This document shows positions 27,142-36,416 of a stretch of 64,000 bases of DNA, piece after piece. This DNA is from Candidatus Melainabacteria bacterium. GTDB taxonomy: Bacteria; Cyanobacteriota; Vampirovibrionia; Obscuribacterales; Obscuribacteraceae. The position numbers and the translations under genes are program-made. Every line of letters begins with the position of its first letter. The first letter of the stretch is position 1. Below the pieces are notes generated by a model, which saw only the letters and a program-made list of their open reading frames with translations, was not told the origin of the DNA and ran no database searches. The stretch spans positions 620,001-684,000 of the forward strand of contig JADJWK010000002.1 of assembly GCA_016716405.1 (NCBI GenBank), read 5' to 3'.

Positions 27142-28029
27142 ATGGAACGGCAACGGAATCGCCTCGAAGGACTCGAGGAACTCGAAAAGATAGACTGGCT
27201 CGAATACGAGCATAGAGTCGCCCTCGAGGCCATCGAGGAATTGTCACGGGCGGCGGATCTGATCGCCGGTCGCAAAAACAACAAGACCGTCCATGACACC
27301 CGGATCGCCTTCCGCCGCTGGTACTCGGTATGGTCGATCCTGGAGCAGGACGGCTGGGACAGCAGGAAATTCGCCGGCGGCCCCGGTAAGCGCCTGCGAC
27401 GAGTCTATAAGACTCTGGGCCGGGTCCGGGACTGGGACGTCAATTGCAAGCTGGGCAAGAGCCTGCGCCTCCCGGACAAGATTCTGGACTCCTGGGCCGG
27501 GCGGCGGCGCCGGGTGAGAAAGAAAGCATTTCGGCGTCTGGGAAGGCTCGATCTGCACGACCTGGTGGAGAGCCTTTCCGCTTATATCGAGCAACGGTAT
27601 GCCAGGCTGAGCCGGCGCCGGGACCGAATGCGCGAGCCCGCTTACGATCATATCGAGCGCATGCTCGGGCAGCACGAGAAAGAAACCCGCAAGCTAGCCA
27701 GGCGAGCCGGCACCATCGAAGAGCTTCATGCCATGAGATTGTGCATCAAGTCCTGGCGCTACATACTGGTGGAGTTTTTCGGGCTTACATCCGTGAAGCT
27801 GGTCCAGGCTCAGCAGATACTCGGGAAGATCACCGATGCCGAGCGCCTGACCTCTGTCCTGACGGAGGCGCTGGATGGGGCAGGAGCCCGGAGGCGGGCG
27901 CTTGTCGAGCAGTCTCTCGCGATTGTGAGCCAGGAAGAGAAGAAATTGATCGCCGAGCTTGACAGCCTGAAGCGTGCTCTTCCTTACGGATTGCGTCCCG
28001 GCCACATTAGTCAAGCAGGAGAGAATTGA
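27142..28029 (+). CDS. CHAD domain protein
   Basis: 295 aa, highly basic, all helical. The conserved CHAD features are the paired helices with His and Arg/Lys: VHDTRIAFRRWYSVWSIL in the first repeat and ELHAMRLCIKSWRYILVEFF in the second, plus GRVRDWDVN. CHAD domains bind inorganic polyphosphate. This matters because the related Obscuribacter phosphatis is known as a polyphosphate accumulator, though that link here is inference. It follows the GT4 gene in the same orientation by 11 bp. Confidence 0.9.
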   Translation: MERQRNRLEGLEELEKIDWLEYEHRVALEAIEELSRAADLIAGRKNNKTVHDTRIAFRRWYSVWSILEQDGWDSRKFAGGPGKRLRRVYKTLGRVRDWDVNCKLGKSLRLPDKILDSWAGRRRRVRKKAFRRLGRLDLHDLVESLSAYIEQRYARLSRRRDRMREPAYDHIERMLGQHEKETRKLARRAGTIEELHAMRLCIKSWRYILVEFFGLTSVKLVQAQQILGKITDAERLTSVLTEALDGAGARRRALVEQSLAIVSQEEKKLIAELDSLKRALPYGLRPGHISQAGEN

Positions 28030-28132
28030 TAAGTATTCTTGAATCTCTCTTGCAGGGGGTGTTCATGCGCCTAAAATGAACAGTTACCTGTTCATTTCTT
28101 ACGGTCTCGTTTTTCATCTGGGGTCCAGTCTC

Positions 28133-29125
28133 ATGCCCAAAAAATCCAAAGTCACTATCCTGGGGTCGGGAGCAGCCGGTTTGACAGCGGCAATCTATGC
28201 TGCCAGAGCCAATCTCGAGCCGCTGGTGATCGAAGGGCTGCAGGCGGGCGGGCAGTTGACGATCACCACGGATGTGGAGAATTTCCCGGGTTTCCCGGAG
28301 GGGATTCAGGGACCCGACCTGATGACCAGGATGCATAAGCAGGCCGAGCGATTCGGCACCGAGTTCATCTATGACAATGCCGAGAGTGTCGACCTGTCCA
28401 GGCGTCCTTTCGTCGTCAAGACCAGCGAGCAGGAGATTCATACCGATGTCCTGATCATCTGCACCGGAGCCAGCGCCAAGCTACTGGGGCTCGATTCGGA
28501 GTCCAGGCTCATGGGGCACGGCGTATCTGCCTGTGCCACCTGTGACGGATTTTTCTTCCGGGACAAGAAAGTCTATGTAGTGGGCGGCGGCGACACTGCT
28601 ATGGAAGAAGCGATGTTCCTCACTCGTTTCGCCTCCTCCGTCACTCTCATTCACCGCCGCGAGCAATTCCGCGCTTCCGCCATCATGTCGGAGCGAGCCA
28701 AGCGCAATGAGAAAATCGAGTTCATCCTCAACTCGGTGATCGAGGAGATTGGCGATGTGGACGCCAAGGAAGTTAAGTGGATCAAGCTTCGCAACATCAA
28801 GACCAATGAGGTTCAGACCCTCGATGCCGACGGTGTTTTCATAGCCATCGGGCACCAGCCCAATACCGAGCTCTTCACCGATCAGCTCGAGCTCGATGAG
28901 ACCGGCTATATCATCACCGATGGTGTCAAGACCAAGATCACGGGTGTTTTTGCCGCCGGCGATGTGATGGACAGCATCTACCGCCAGGCCGTCACCGCCG
29001 CCGGAACCGGTTGCCGAGCTGCTCTCGAGGCGCAATGGCTGCTCGAGAATGAAGAGGCCGAGGAGGAAAAAAAAACTGAAACCGCGGCGCGCGAAGCTGC
29101 AGCAGCAGGTCAGAAAAAGGCATGA
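28133..29125 (+). CDS. trxB: Thioredoxin reductase
   Basis: Low-molecular-weight NADPH:thioredoxin reductase, about 330 aa. ATG 28133 (MPKKSKVTILGSG) is preferred; an upstream in-frame ATG at 28076 adds 19 non-family residues. FAD-binding GSGAAGLTAAIYAARA, redox-active CATC (ACATCDGFFFR), NADPH-binding GGGDTAMEEA and the second FAD motif GVFAAGDVMD are intact. An acidic/basic Ala-rich tail of about 25 residues (EEAEEEKKTETAAREAAAAG) extends beyond the usual end. Its stop overlaps the start of the next gene (ATGA). Confidence 0.95.
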   Translation: MPKKSKVTILGSGAAGLTAAIYAARANLEPLVIEGLQAGGQLTITTDVENFPGFPEGIQGPDLMTRMHKQAERFGTEFIYDNAESVDLSRRPFVVKTSEQEIHTDVLIICTGASAKLLGLDSESRLMGHGVSACATCDGFFFRDKKVYVVGGGDTAMEEAMFLTRFASSVTLIHRREQFRASAIMSERAKRNEKIEFILNSVIEEIGDVDAKEVKWIKLRNIKTNEVQTLDADGVFIAIGHQPNTELFTDQLELDETGYIITDGVKTKITGVFAAGDVMDSIYRQAVTAAGTGCRAALEAQWLLENEEAEEEKKTETAAREAAAAGQKKA

Positions 29126-29829
29126 TCGCTGGCGGCCGGTGTCTCGATGCGGCCAATAGCCTCGCCGAAATGGCTTTGAAGCACCCCTGCGCCAGGCATA
29201 GGCTCTTCGAGCGTCTTGCCAGCGCGCCGCTCTCGCCGGAGCAACTGGTGCGCCTGCTGGTCAACTATGGCGCTCATGCCGCTCTCCTGCGGCGGCTGCT
29301 CCTGAAAGCGGCCGCGGCGATGCCCGAGAAGGCCGTGGGTTTTGTTCTCGAGAATGTCCGCAACGAATACGGAAACGGGCAGTGGAGCCGGAGTCACGGG
29401 CTTCAGGTCCTGGATCTGATCGCCATTCTCAAAGAGCGATTCGCGATCCCGGAAAGCCGCTGCTCTGGTATCGAGAATGGTGTCAGGCTCTATATGCGCT
29501 TGGTGGTAGGATGTTATCTTCCACCTTCTCTACCCGGTCTCTACCGCCCGGCTGTCACGGCCGGGGCGATCACCGCCACCGAGATCATGGCACTCGAGGA
29601 ATTCGCCGCTATGCAGAAAGCTTTCGCCGAGTTCGGTCTGGCCGATCACATCTGGTTCGATCATGTGGTGGTGGAGGCGGAGCACCGGGACGAGTCTCTG
29701 GCTCTGGTGCAGTACTTCCTCCCGGAGCATCAGACCTCGGTGGAGCACGGGCTCGCCGGAGTGCTCGCGGCCAACCTTCATCTGTATGACGGGCTCCTGG
29801 CGGCGGTCGAGAAAGAGGGCTCTTGCTAG
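29122..29829 (+). CDS. Haem-oxygenase-like diiron protein (iron-containing redox enzyme family)
   Basis: 235 aa, all-helical. It shows the pattern of the haem-oxygenase-like diiron oxidase/oxygenase (HDO) family: an ENVRNEYGNGQWSRSH segment (metal-ligand Glu and His) and, near the C-terminus, HIWFDHVVVEAEHRDES with His, Glu and His spaced as iron ligands. Members perform O2-dependent oxidations on varied substrates, so substrate is unknown. The start overlaps the trxB stop by 4 nt, suggesting coupled expression and perhaps electron supply from the thioredoxin system (inference). Confidence 0.75.
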   Translation: MIAGGRCLDAANSLAEMALKHPCARHRLFERLASAPLSPEQLVRLLVNYGAHAALLRRLLLKAAAAMPEKAVGFVLENVRNEYGNGQWSRSHGLQVLDLIAILKERFAIPESRCSGIENGVRLYMRLVVGCYLPPSLPGLYRPAVTAGAITATEIMALEEFAAMQKAFAEFGLADHIWFDHVVVEAEHRDESLALVQYFLPEHQTSVEHGLAGVLAANLHLYDGLLAAVEKEGSC

Positions 29830-30986
29830 TGCCTGCTGCCAGCGACCTTTCGGGCTGCCATATCGCCATGCTGGTCAGGTGGTTTTCCGACGGCGGCGGG
29901 CTCGAGCGTTACTGCCATAAGCTGGTGGAGAGACTGCTCGCTCTCGGGCTCCGGATAACGGTTGTCTGCGAAGAGAACAAGTCTTCTCTCGAGCATGAGA
30001 ATCTCAGGATTATCCCTTACGGCGCGAGCCAGGAGCGCCTCTCCAAAGGAGAGACGTACCGTTATGCCTTCCGGAAGACCAGAGAGGTCCTCGAAGGTCC
30101 TGATATCGGGAAGGTCGACATCATTCACAGCCAGCACCTGGCCACCCCCAGGTTCGACGTGGTCACCTTCCATAATCACACTGTCATGCGTCTAACACGA
30201 AAGGGCAAGCTCCCGGAGCGGCTGATCAATTCTCTGAAAGTCTCTTTTACCGACCGCTATCAGACCAAGCATGGTTTCGATCGTATGCTCTGCCGGGATG
30301 CTAAAGTCCGAATCTTCGTCTCCGGGACAATCAAGGACGACTACTATCAGGAATTCGGCCTCGATGCGGAGGATCCTTTCGTCATCGCCATGCCGGGGGT
30401 GGACTGCCCTGCCGACAGAAACCCCGACGGCCCGGTGGAGTTCGAGCGTATCGATCCTTTCTCATTTCTTTTTGTGGGCAAAGGCTTTCGTATGAAGGGG
30501 CTGGATGTGGTGTTCTCGGCTTGCCGCATTCTCAAGAAGCAGGGACTGCCTTTTCGTCTCGATGTCGTGGGTCTCGACGCCAAGCCCATCGATCGGATGC
30601 GCATGAAAGCCCTTGCCATCGAGGACCGCGTTCAATATCTGGGCTACAGGACCGATATGAAAGAGGTCTTCGCACGCTCCTGCGCCATTCTCACCGTGTC
30701 CAGGCTCGACTCTTTCGGCATGGCGCCTCTGGAGGCTATGCTCCAGGGAGTCGTTCCGATAGTTTCTCGCAATTGCGGAGTGTCTGAGATTATCCGGCAT
30801 GAAGAGAGCGGTCTTATCCTGGAGGATCATCTGGATGCTAAGAGCCTGGCGGTGCTTATGCGCCGGCTCATTCTCGAGCCCGATGTGCTCCATCAGCTTT
30901 CAGGCAACGCCAGGAAACTGGCTCTCGATACGACCTGGGAAAGAACCGCCGAGGCCACTCTGGACGCATACCGCATGGTACTTTAG
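29829..30986 (+). CDS. Family 4 glycosyltransferase
   Basis: 385 aa from GTG 29829, chosen because GAGGG lies 9 nt upstream and the GTG overlaps the previous stop by 1 nt (TAGTG); TTG 29823 is too close to that Shine-Dalgarno. GT-B fold: N-terminal IAMLVRWFSDGGGLERYCHKLVERLLALG, C-terminal FLFVGKGFRMKGLDVVFSAC and LTVSRLDSFGMAPLEAMLQGVVPIVSRNCGVSEII. The last segment has the donor-binding ExxxxE motif in GMAPLEAMLQG form. Similar to heptosyl/galactosyl transferases of lipopolysaccharide or capsule synthesis. Specificity unknown. Confidence 0.85.
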   Translation: MPAASDLSGCHIAMLVRWFSDGGGLERYCHKLVERLLALGLRITVVCEENKSSLEHENLRIIPYGASQERLSKGETYRYAFRKTREVLEGPDIGKVDIIHSQHLATPRFDVVTFHNHTVMRLTRKGKLPERLINSLKVSFTDRYQTKHGFDRMLCRDAKVRIFVSGTIKDDYYQEFGLDAEDPFVIAMPGVDCPADRNPDGPVEFERIDPFSFLFVGKGFRMKGLDVVFSACRILKKQGLPFRLDVVGLDAKPIDRMRMKALAIEDRVQYLGYRTDMKEVFARSCAILTVSRLDSFGMAPLEAMLQGVVPIVSRNCGVSEIIRHEESGLILEDHLDAKSLAVLMRRLILEPDVLHQLSGNARKLALDTTWERTAEATLDAYRMVL

Positions 30987-31001
30987 AAATCGACTTTAGA
31001 A

Positions 31002-33131
31002 ATGCTAGGATCGCCAAGACAGGAGGGCAAGGTGGCAGGTTCCGGCTCCGAGACTAAAGAATCCAACCGGCTCATCCACGAGACCAGTACTTATCTTCTC
31101 CAGCACGCATACAATCCGGTGGACTGGTATCCCTGGGGTGAGGAGGCACTCGAGAAGGCAAGGGCGGAGAACAAGCCGATCCTGCTTTCCATAGGCTATG
31201 CCGCCTGTCACTGGTGCCATGTGATGGAGCACGAGTCTTTCGAGGACGAGAGCACCGCTTCCATGATGAACGAGCTCTTCGTCAATATCAAGGTCGATCG
31301 AGAAGAGCGCACCGATCTGGACGAGATTTATATGAAAGCCGTCCAGCTCATGACCGGGCACGGTGGCTGGCCCATGACGGTCTTTCTCACACCTTCCCTG
31401 GAGCCTTTTTTTGCAGGAACCTATTTCCCCCCTCAGGATCGGCACGGAATGCCGTCTTTCAAGAGGGTGATTGCCGGAGTCGCCCGGGCATGGCAGGAGA
31501 AGCCGGAAGAGGTCCTGGGAAGCGCCTCCGAGATAACCGAGCATCTGCGAGCTTTCGAAGAGCTCGGTCTCGAGGCCGGTGACGGCAGCGGTGTCGAATA
31601 CGATACTATCGAGCAAAGCCTCGCCCGCCTGGTCAAAATTTTCGATCCTACCTGGGGAGGATTCGGCGGCGCTCCCAAGTTTCCTCATTCTTTCTGTATC
31701 GATCTCGCCCTGAGAAGCAGCCTTCCGGACAGACCGCTTGCCGAGGGAACGAAAAGGCAGTTGCGCGAGATCGTCACCACGACCCTGGATAAGATGGCCG
31801 AGGGAGGCATTCAGGATCACCTGGGAGGCGGCTTCGCTCGCTATTCTGTAGACCGGCAGTGGCTGGTGCCTCATTTCGAGAAGATGCTCTATGACAATGC
31901 GCTTCTCTGCCAGATCTACCTGAGAGCCAGCCGGATTGTCGACAGACCCTACTGGCGCCGAGTGGCGGCAGCGATTATCGACTTCGCCGAGGGCGAGCTG
32001 ATCACCGGTGAGGGTGCTTTCTATTCGAGCCTGGATGCCGACAGCGAAGGGGAAGAGGGCAAGTTCTACGTATTCGGCCGCCAGGAGATCATCGATCTTC
32101 TGGGCGAAGATGATGGTTCCTGGGTTGCGGAGATCTACGGCGTCACCGCCACGGGCAATTTCGAGCACGGCAAGAGTGTTCTTCACTTGAGGAAACCTCT
32201 GAGCGATGCCGAAAGAGACCGGCTCGAGCCGCTTCGCAAGAGGCTTTTCGACGAGCGTGCCGGGCGCGTCCGCCCGGGAAGAGACGAGAAGGTTCTGACC
32301 AGCTGGAACAGTCTCATGATCTCGGCTCTGGTGGAGGCTTATCTGGTCCTCAAAGAGAGACGTTATCTCGAGGCAGCCAGGCGGACAGCCAGTTTCATTC
32401 TCGACAATCTCGTCGAGGACGGCAAGCTGCTGCGCACCTGGGGACGGGGCAAGGCAAGGCTGAGCGCCTATCTCGACGACTACGCCTATCTCACCGAAGC
32501 CCTTCTCGATCTCGCCTCTGTGGACGGAGACCCGGTCTGGTACGAAAAGGCCCGGTACTTCCTGGAGTATATGCTCGAGCATTTCCCGGATAGGGAGAAC
32601 GGCGGATTCTTCTATACCGCCGACGATCACGAGGAGCTGGTGGTCAGACCGCGCAGCCATTTCGACGGCTCCGTGCCTTCCGGAAGCTCGGTGGCTGCCA
32701 GGTGTCTGCTTCGTATGGCAAGGCTGGAGGGCAAAGAAAGCTATCTGGAGGCGACTGCCTCGATTCTCTCCCTCTACGCTCCGGTGGCGCGCCGGAGCCC
32801 CGATCAATTCGCCAATATGCTCTGCGTCATGGACTCTTATCTGAGGCGTCCCAGGGAGATCGCTCTGGTTTATGACAGCCGTGAGGAAGGCTCAAAGACG
32901 CATGAGGCTTTTCTTTTCGCCCTCAATACCTCTTACCGGCCCGATGATCTGGTACTTCTTTTCGATTGCGCTTCCGCTTTACCGCATCCGTCGCCCCTGC
33001 TTCAAGGCAAGATCGCGTCCGGGGGCAAGCCGACTGTTTACATCTGCCGGGATTTCACCTGCGCTGAGCCGATTGACGATATCGACCGGCTCAAAGAGGT
33101 AGTTTCTGAATACGAGGTGTCAAATGACTGA
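31002..33131 (+). CDS. DUF255 thioredoxin-domain protein (YyaL/SSP411 family)
   Basis: 709 aa. The N-terminal thioredoxin-like domain has RLIHETSTYLLQHAYNPVDWYPWGEEAL and the redox motif CHWC (residues 69-72) in SIGYAACHWCHVMEHESF. The rest is an (alpha/alpha)6-barrel like N-acylglucosamine epimerases (LGGGFARYSVDRQWLVPHFEKMLYDNALL, TSWNSLMISALVEAY). Such proteins are widespread; their activity is poorly defined. It follows a glycosyltransferase in the same orientation, after a small direct repeat CTTTAGAAATCGA. Confidence 0.93.
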   Translation: MLGSPRQEGKVAGSGSETKESNRLIHETSTYLLQHAYNPVDWYPWGEEALEKARAENKPILLSIGYAACHWCHVMEHESFEDESTASMMNELFVNIKVDREERTDLDEIYMKAVQLMTGHGGWPMTVFLTPSLEPFFAGTYFPPQDRHGMPSFKRVIAGVARAWQEKPEEVLGSASEITEHLRAFEELGLEAGDGSGVEYDTIEQSLARLVKIFDPTWGGFGGAPKFPHSFCIDLALRSSLPDRPLAEGTKRQLREIVTTTLDKMAEGGIQDHLGGGFARYSVDRQWLVPHFEKMLYDNALLCQIYLRASRIVDRPYWRRVAAAIIDFAEGELITGEGAFYSSLDADSEGEEGKFYVFGRQEIIDLLGEDDGSWVAEIYGVTATGNFEHGKSVLHLRKPLSDAERDRLEPLRKRLFDERAGRVRPGRDEKVLTSWNSLMISALVEAYLVLKERRYLEAARRTASFILDNLVEDGKLLRTWGRGKARLSAYLDDYAYLTEALLDLASVDGDPVWYEKARYFLEYMLEHFPDRENGGFFYTADDHEELVVRPRSHFDGSVPSGSSVAARCLLRMARLEGKESYLEATASILSLYAPVARRSPDQFANMLCVMDSYLRRPREIALVYDSREEGSKTHEAFLFALNTSYRPDDLVLLFDCASALPHPSPLLQGKIASGGKPTVYICRDFTCAEPIDDIDRLKEVVSEYEVSND

Positions 33132-33432
33132 GTCATCGAAAGACGAGTTGATTGCTGTCCTGAAGAAGAAACCGGCCGAGAGGCTCTTTACGTCCTGCAT
33201 TCTTACCCTGGTAGGGCTTTCGATTGTCACCGCGATCATGGGAATGGATGCCATATCGGCTGAAAAGTTCGACAAGCTGGCCAACTACTCGGCGGCGGCC
33301 ATAGCGATGATCGCCATCGGTCTGGGAATCACCTGGTTCCAGGTGAGACGTATCAATAAGAGGCTCGAAGCCGTGGCAGAGCTTCTCTCGTCGGACAAGA
33401 ACGAGATACAGACCGAGAAAGAGAAGAGCTAG
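33124..33432 (+). CDS. Small two-helix membrane protein of unknown function
   Basis: 102 aa. Two hydrophobic segments (LFTSCILTLVGLSIVTAIMGM and YSAAAIAMIAIGLGITWF) are joined by a short polar loop, with a charged C-terminal helix rich in Lys and Glu. The ATG overlaps the end of the DUF255 gene by 8 nt, so it belongs to that transcript. No family recognised. It is convergent with the TPR gene, with which it overlaps by 4 bp. Confidence 0.7.
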   Translation: MTESSKDELIAVLKKKPAERLFTSCILTLVGLSIVTAIMGMDAISAEKFDKLANYSAAAIAMIAIGLGITWFQVRRINKRLEAVAELLSSDKNEIQTEKEKS

Positions 33433-35684
33433 TTTTTCGGCTCGGGCTCTTTCTCTTTCTTTTTTTCTACTTTGCTGTCTATATCGGGACCCTTTAGATC
33501 GAGGTTCTTTTTCTCCTCGTCGCTCATATAAAGCGGTTTGTCTCTGATATCGCGTTTGAGAGTGAGCACCATTTTTCGCTGTATATCGGGGTCGACCACT
33601 TTCGCCCAGCGCAGAAAAGTCGCCGCATCTTTTTCGTTGCCCAGTTTCTTCTGGGCGCCCCAGAGAAGGTAATAACATTCGGCCGTGGGTTTTTCGCTGG
33701 AGAGGAAGAGGCTCAAATGACCCATGCTTTCGTGCACTCTTCCGGTCTCGAGAGCGGCATAAGCCTGAAGCAGGATTATATCGGGGACTGTGCCGAACAC
33801 TCGACGAGCCTGGTTGGCCATGCCATAAGCGAGATCTTGATACTTCTCGGCTCCGCAACCCAGAGCAGCGCGAGTCATTGGCACGATCACTTCCGGCAAC
33901 TGAAGCCCGCGCTGCCTGGAGATGACATAGGCTTTCTGCAACTCGACGAAGGCCGCATTGGGATTGTTCAGACCTAGATAGGCCTTGCCCAGGGTAATCA
34001 GGACAAGGGTATTGTTGGGTTGCACTTCCAGGGCTTTGCGAGCCATGCGGACGGCGGTCTTGTAATCGCCGGTCTTGTAGCTTGCATCCGCCAGGCCGGC
34101 CTGCATCCTCCAGACCAGCTCCGGGCTGAGGTGCTGCTTTTCGGCCAGAGCCAGGCCTTTCTGGCAATACTCCTTCTCTTTCTTCGCGTCCAGCTCGCCA
34201 TAGTGGGTGCCGAGAATGACACTGAGGACCGCTTTATATGGATTGCCGGCATACTCTTTCTCGGCCAGCTTGGCGCCTTCCGGAAACTTGCCTCCGAACG
34301 CCAGGGCCCAGGCATACATGGCCCGGCTGCGGGGACTCTGCGGATTGAGGTCGAGAGCCTCTTTCCATATGCTGACGCCGTCGCGCCACTGCCAGTTTCG
34401 CCAGTTCGAGACGGCGGTGAGACCACCGAGCAATAGCACGGCGATCAAGATCGCTGGCATGGTTCTGGTCATCGAAAGCGATGCAAGAAAGTAGCCAGGA
34501 AAAATCGAGAGGGCGCAGAGGCTGAGATAGATGCGCCGGTCAGATACCAGCTCGGGTTGCACGATGAATACGAACGGGAGCACGGAGAGGACGAAGAGTA
34601 TGCAGGCGAAAGATAGAACGATCGAGTTTCGCAGGCGGTAGGCCAGATAGGCAATGCCCAGAGCGCAGGCGATTCCGAGGAGAGCCAGGGGATCGGCAAA
34701 ACCGCCTGCCGGAGCGACGGGCGGATCGAGAGAAATCCCCAGGGGGATGAGAAAGCAGCGCAGATAATAGGCTGCCAGCAATTTGAACTGGGTGGCGATA
34801 TATGCCAGCCTGTCCAGGGACTCGAGACCGAAGCCGTTGCCGATCGGCGCTGTATAGCGCAGAAGCAGGACACATGGTATCAATACCGCCACCAGAAGCT
34901 GGGCGAAGAACTCGAAGGGGCGATCCATGATCCAGGCTTTATAGCTTTCCCCGGAAGGCTTGAGAATGACTGCCAGCAAGATGAAAGCAAGGGGCGCCGT
35001 GATCGCCTGGTCACCGCTCCAGACAGCCAGCACCAGGGTGAGATAGCAGAAAAGATAAGCGGTCACCGCCAGCTTGATGTCCTTTGTGGTGAAGCCTGTC
35101 ATGAAAAGATGAAGGCTGCCCAGATAAAACATGGTGACAAGCAATGCCGAGCGCGCCGAGATATAGCTGACCGCCTCGCAGGCCAGGGGATGGCAGGCGA
35201 AAATCCCGGCGCCGGCGGCAGCAAGCACGTAAGGGTTGAGCTTCAGCCGCCCGTCCGCTTCCTGATATTTGCCCAGGCGGAGGATCAGATAATAGAGGAG
35301 CAGGGCGTTGATCACATGGGCACCCAGATTGACGGCATGATAGACCGCTGCTGCTTTGAGGGTGCCGGTTTGAACATCGATGAGATAACTGGCCTGGACC
35401 AGGGGCTGGCTCAGGGGGCTCGTCAGACACCGGAGAAGCAGGTCGTTCCATAATTGTTTGTGATCCCTGAGATTGTTGATCGGATCGATATTGCTGACGT
35501 CCAGATAGGCGAAGCCGCTCCAGAGGCTAATGGTGTGAGCGGCAAAGGCCAGGACCAGGACGATGAGAAGACCTGCGGCGAAGGGCTTGAGCTCGATCTG
35601 ATAGTCGACTGCCGCGAAAGAGCTGGAGTCATCGACTGAGAGCCTGGTCTTGCGTTTCTTCTTTGGGCTCCGGGCTTGTTTCAT
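33429..35684 (-). CDS. Polytopic membrane protein with C-terminal TPR repeats (TMTC-like)
   Basis: 751 aa. About ten membrane segments from residue 33 to about 415 (for example FAAGLLIVLVLAFAAHTISLW, VINALLLYYLILRLG, LLIAVLLLGGLTAV) are followed by TPR repeats from about 430 onward (WRDGVSIWKEALDLNPQSPRSRAMYAWAL; VRMARKALEVQPNNTLVLITLGKAYLGLN). An acidic N-terminal loop motif and the helix-TPR layout recall eukaryotic TMTC and bacterial O-mannosyltransferase-like TPR proteins. Glycosyl transfer is plausible, not shown. It overlaps the following minus-strand gene's end by 4 nt. Confidence 0.78.
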   Translation of the reverse strand: MKQARSPKKKRKTRLSVDDSSSFAAVDYQIELKPFAAGLLIVLVLAFAAHTISLWSGFAYLDVSNIDPINNLRDHKQLWNDLLLRCLTSPLSQPLVQASYLIDVQTGTLKAAAVYHAVNLGAHVINALLLYYLILRLGKYQEADGRLKLNPYVLAAAGAGIFACHPLACEAVSYISARSALLVTMFYLGSLHLFMTGFTTKDIKLAVTAYLFCYLTLVLAVWSGDQAITAPLAFILLAVILKPSGESYKAWIMDRPFEFFAQLLVAVLIPCVLLLRYTAPIGNGFGLESLDRLAYIATQFKLLAAYYLRCFLIPLGISLDPPVAPAGGFADPLALLGIACALGIAYLAYRLRNSIVLSFACILFVLSVLPFVFIVQPELVSDRRIYLSLCALSIFPGYFLASLSMTRTMPAILIAVLLLGGLTAVSNWRNWQWRDGVSIWKEALDLNPQSPRSRAMYAWALAFGGKFPEGAKLAEKEYAGNPYKAVLSVILGTHYGELDAKKEKEYCQKGLALAEKQHLSPELVWRMQAGLADASYKTGDYKTAVRMARKALEVQPNNTLVLITLGKAYLGLNNPNAAFVELQKAYVISRQRGLQLPEVIVPMTRAALGCGAEKYQDLAYGMANQARRVFGTVPDIILLQAYAALETGRVHESMGHLSLFLSSEKPTAECYYLLWGAQKKLGNEKDAATFLRWAKVVDPDIQRKMVLTLKRDIRDKPLYMSDEEKKNLDLKGPDIDSKVEKKKEKEPEPKN

Positions 35685-36367
35685 AGCCTGATTCCTTTAT
35701 TGACTCGCCATTCTTCGAAAGTAGGCGGCTCGCTGCCGATGCCGTTCTTGAAATAACGCAGGAGAAAGCTGTTGTAACGCTCCTGGTCATCGCTCCGGGC
35801 TTCCTTTGCCTGGCGCTTCGGCTTTATTCCAGTCTGGGCTCGTTTCTTCGCGGTCCGCTGCTTCTCGCCGGAGACTCTCGCGTCTTCCCGCCTTTGAGGC
35901 GGGCTCCCCGAGAGACGCTCCTTGAGCTCGACAATCTTGTCAAGTACGAGTTTCTCCTCTCTGAAGCCGGAGGATATCCTGGCCAGATCCACCAGAGCTC
36001 TTTCGGGGTCCCGTCTCTCATATCGCCCGGCTCGCATGAAGAGACATTCGTCCAGGAGCAGCCTGGCTTCCTGAGCCGCTTCGTCGTCAGCATTTCCAGA
36101 TTGTCCGGGACCCGCGGAGACCACCATCTCGAGCCTGGCGATGGTCTCATCGAGGGGGCTGGCGCCGGTCTGCCGGTCCGGCGAACCACCGTTTGCCGCT
36201 GCCTTCGAAGACAGAGCCGGGGATCTCTCTCTGAGACCGGTATCATAAGCGAGATAGAGCAGGGCCAGGAAAATCGCCGAGGCGCCCAGAGCGATAAGAA
36301 GCAGGGGCGGAGCCCGATCCGGGCTGCCTGTCCACGCTTTCCTCTTCTGCTCGGTCTGGCTTTGCAT
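35681..36367 (-). CDS. Single-pass membrane protein of unknown function
   Basis: 228 aa. A basic N-terminus precedes one membrane segment (APPLLLIALGASAIFLALLYLAY), giving a type II topology with about 185 residues outside. The outer part is rich in Arg, Glu, Ser and Gly, with a helical stretch (DEAAQEARLLLDECLFMRAGRYERRDPERALVDLARIS). Its stop overlaps the start of the TPR membrane gene (ATGA), so the two are one operon and probably act together. Confidence 0.7.
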   Translation of the reverse strand: MQSQTEQKRKAWTGSPDRAPPLLLIALGASAIFLALLYLAYDTGLRERSPALSSKAAANGGSPDRQTGASPLDETIARLEMVVSAGPGQSGNADDEAAQEARLLLDECLFMRAGRYERRDPERALVDLARISSGFREEKLVLDKIVELKERLSGSPPQRREDARVSGEKQRTAKKRAQTGIKPKRQAKEARSDDQERYNSFLLRYFKNGIGSEPPTFEEWRVNKGIRL

Positions 36368-36404
36368 AGTAAATCAAGTCAAGTTTAGCACCTGGCAAAG
36401 ATGC

Positions 36405-36410
36405 TATGAT
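36405..36410 (+). promoter_or_regulatory. -10-like box TATGAT next to a start codon
   Basis: TATGAT (5/6) ends 6 nt before ATG 36417; no Shine-Dalgarno precedes the ATG and no convincing -35 is seen. This is the geometry of a leaderless transcript. Confidence 0.45.
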
Positions 36411-36416
36411 CCTGTC

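Noticed and set aside
31005..32807. 600-codon open frame on the minus strand opposite the DUF255 gene
   Set aside because: Antisense shadow: the plus-strand frame matches a known family through its whole length; the high-GC codon pattern keeps the opposite frame open.
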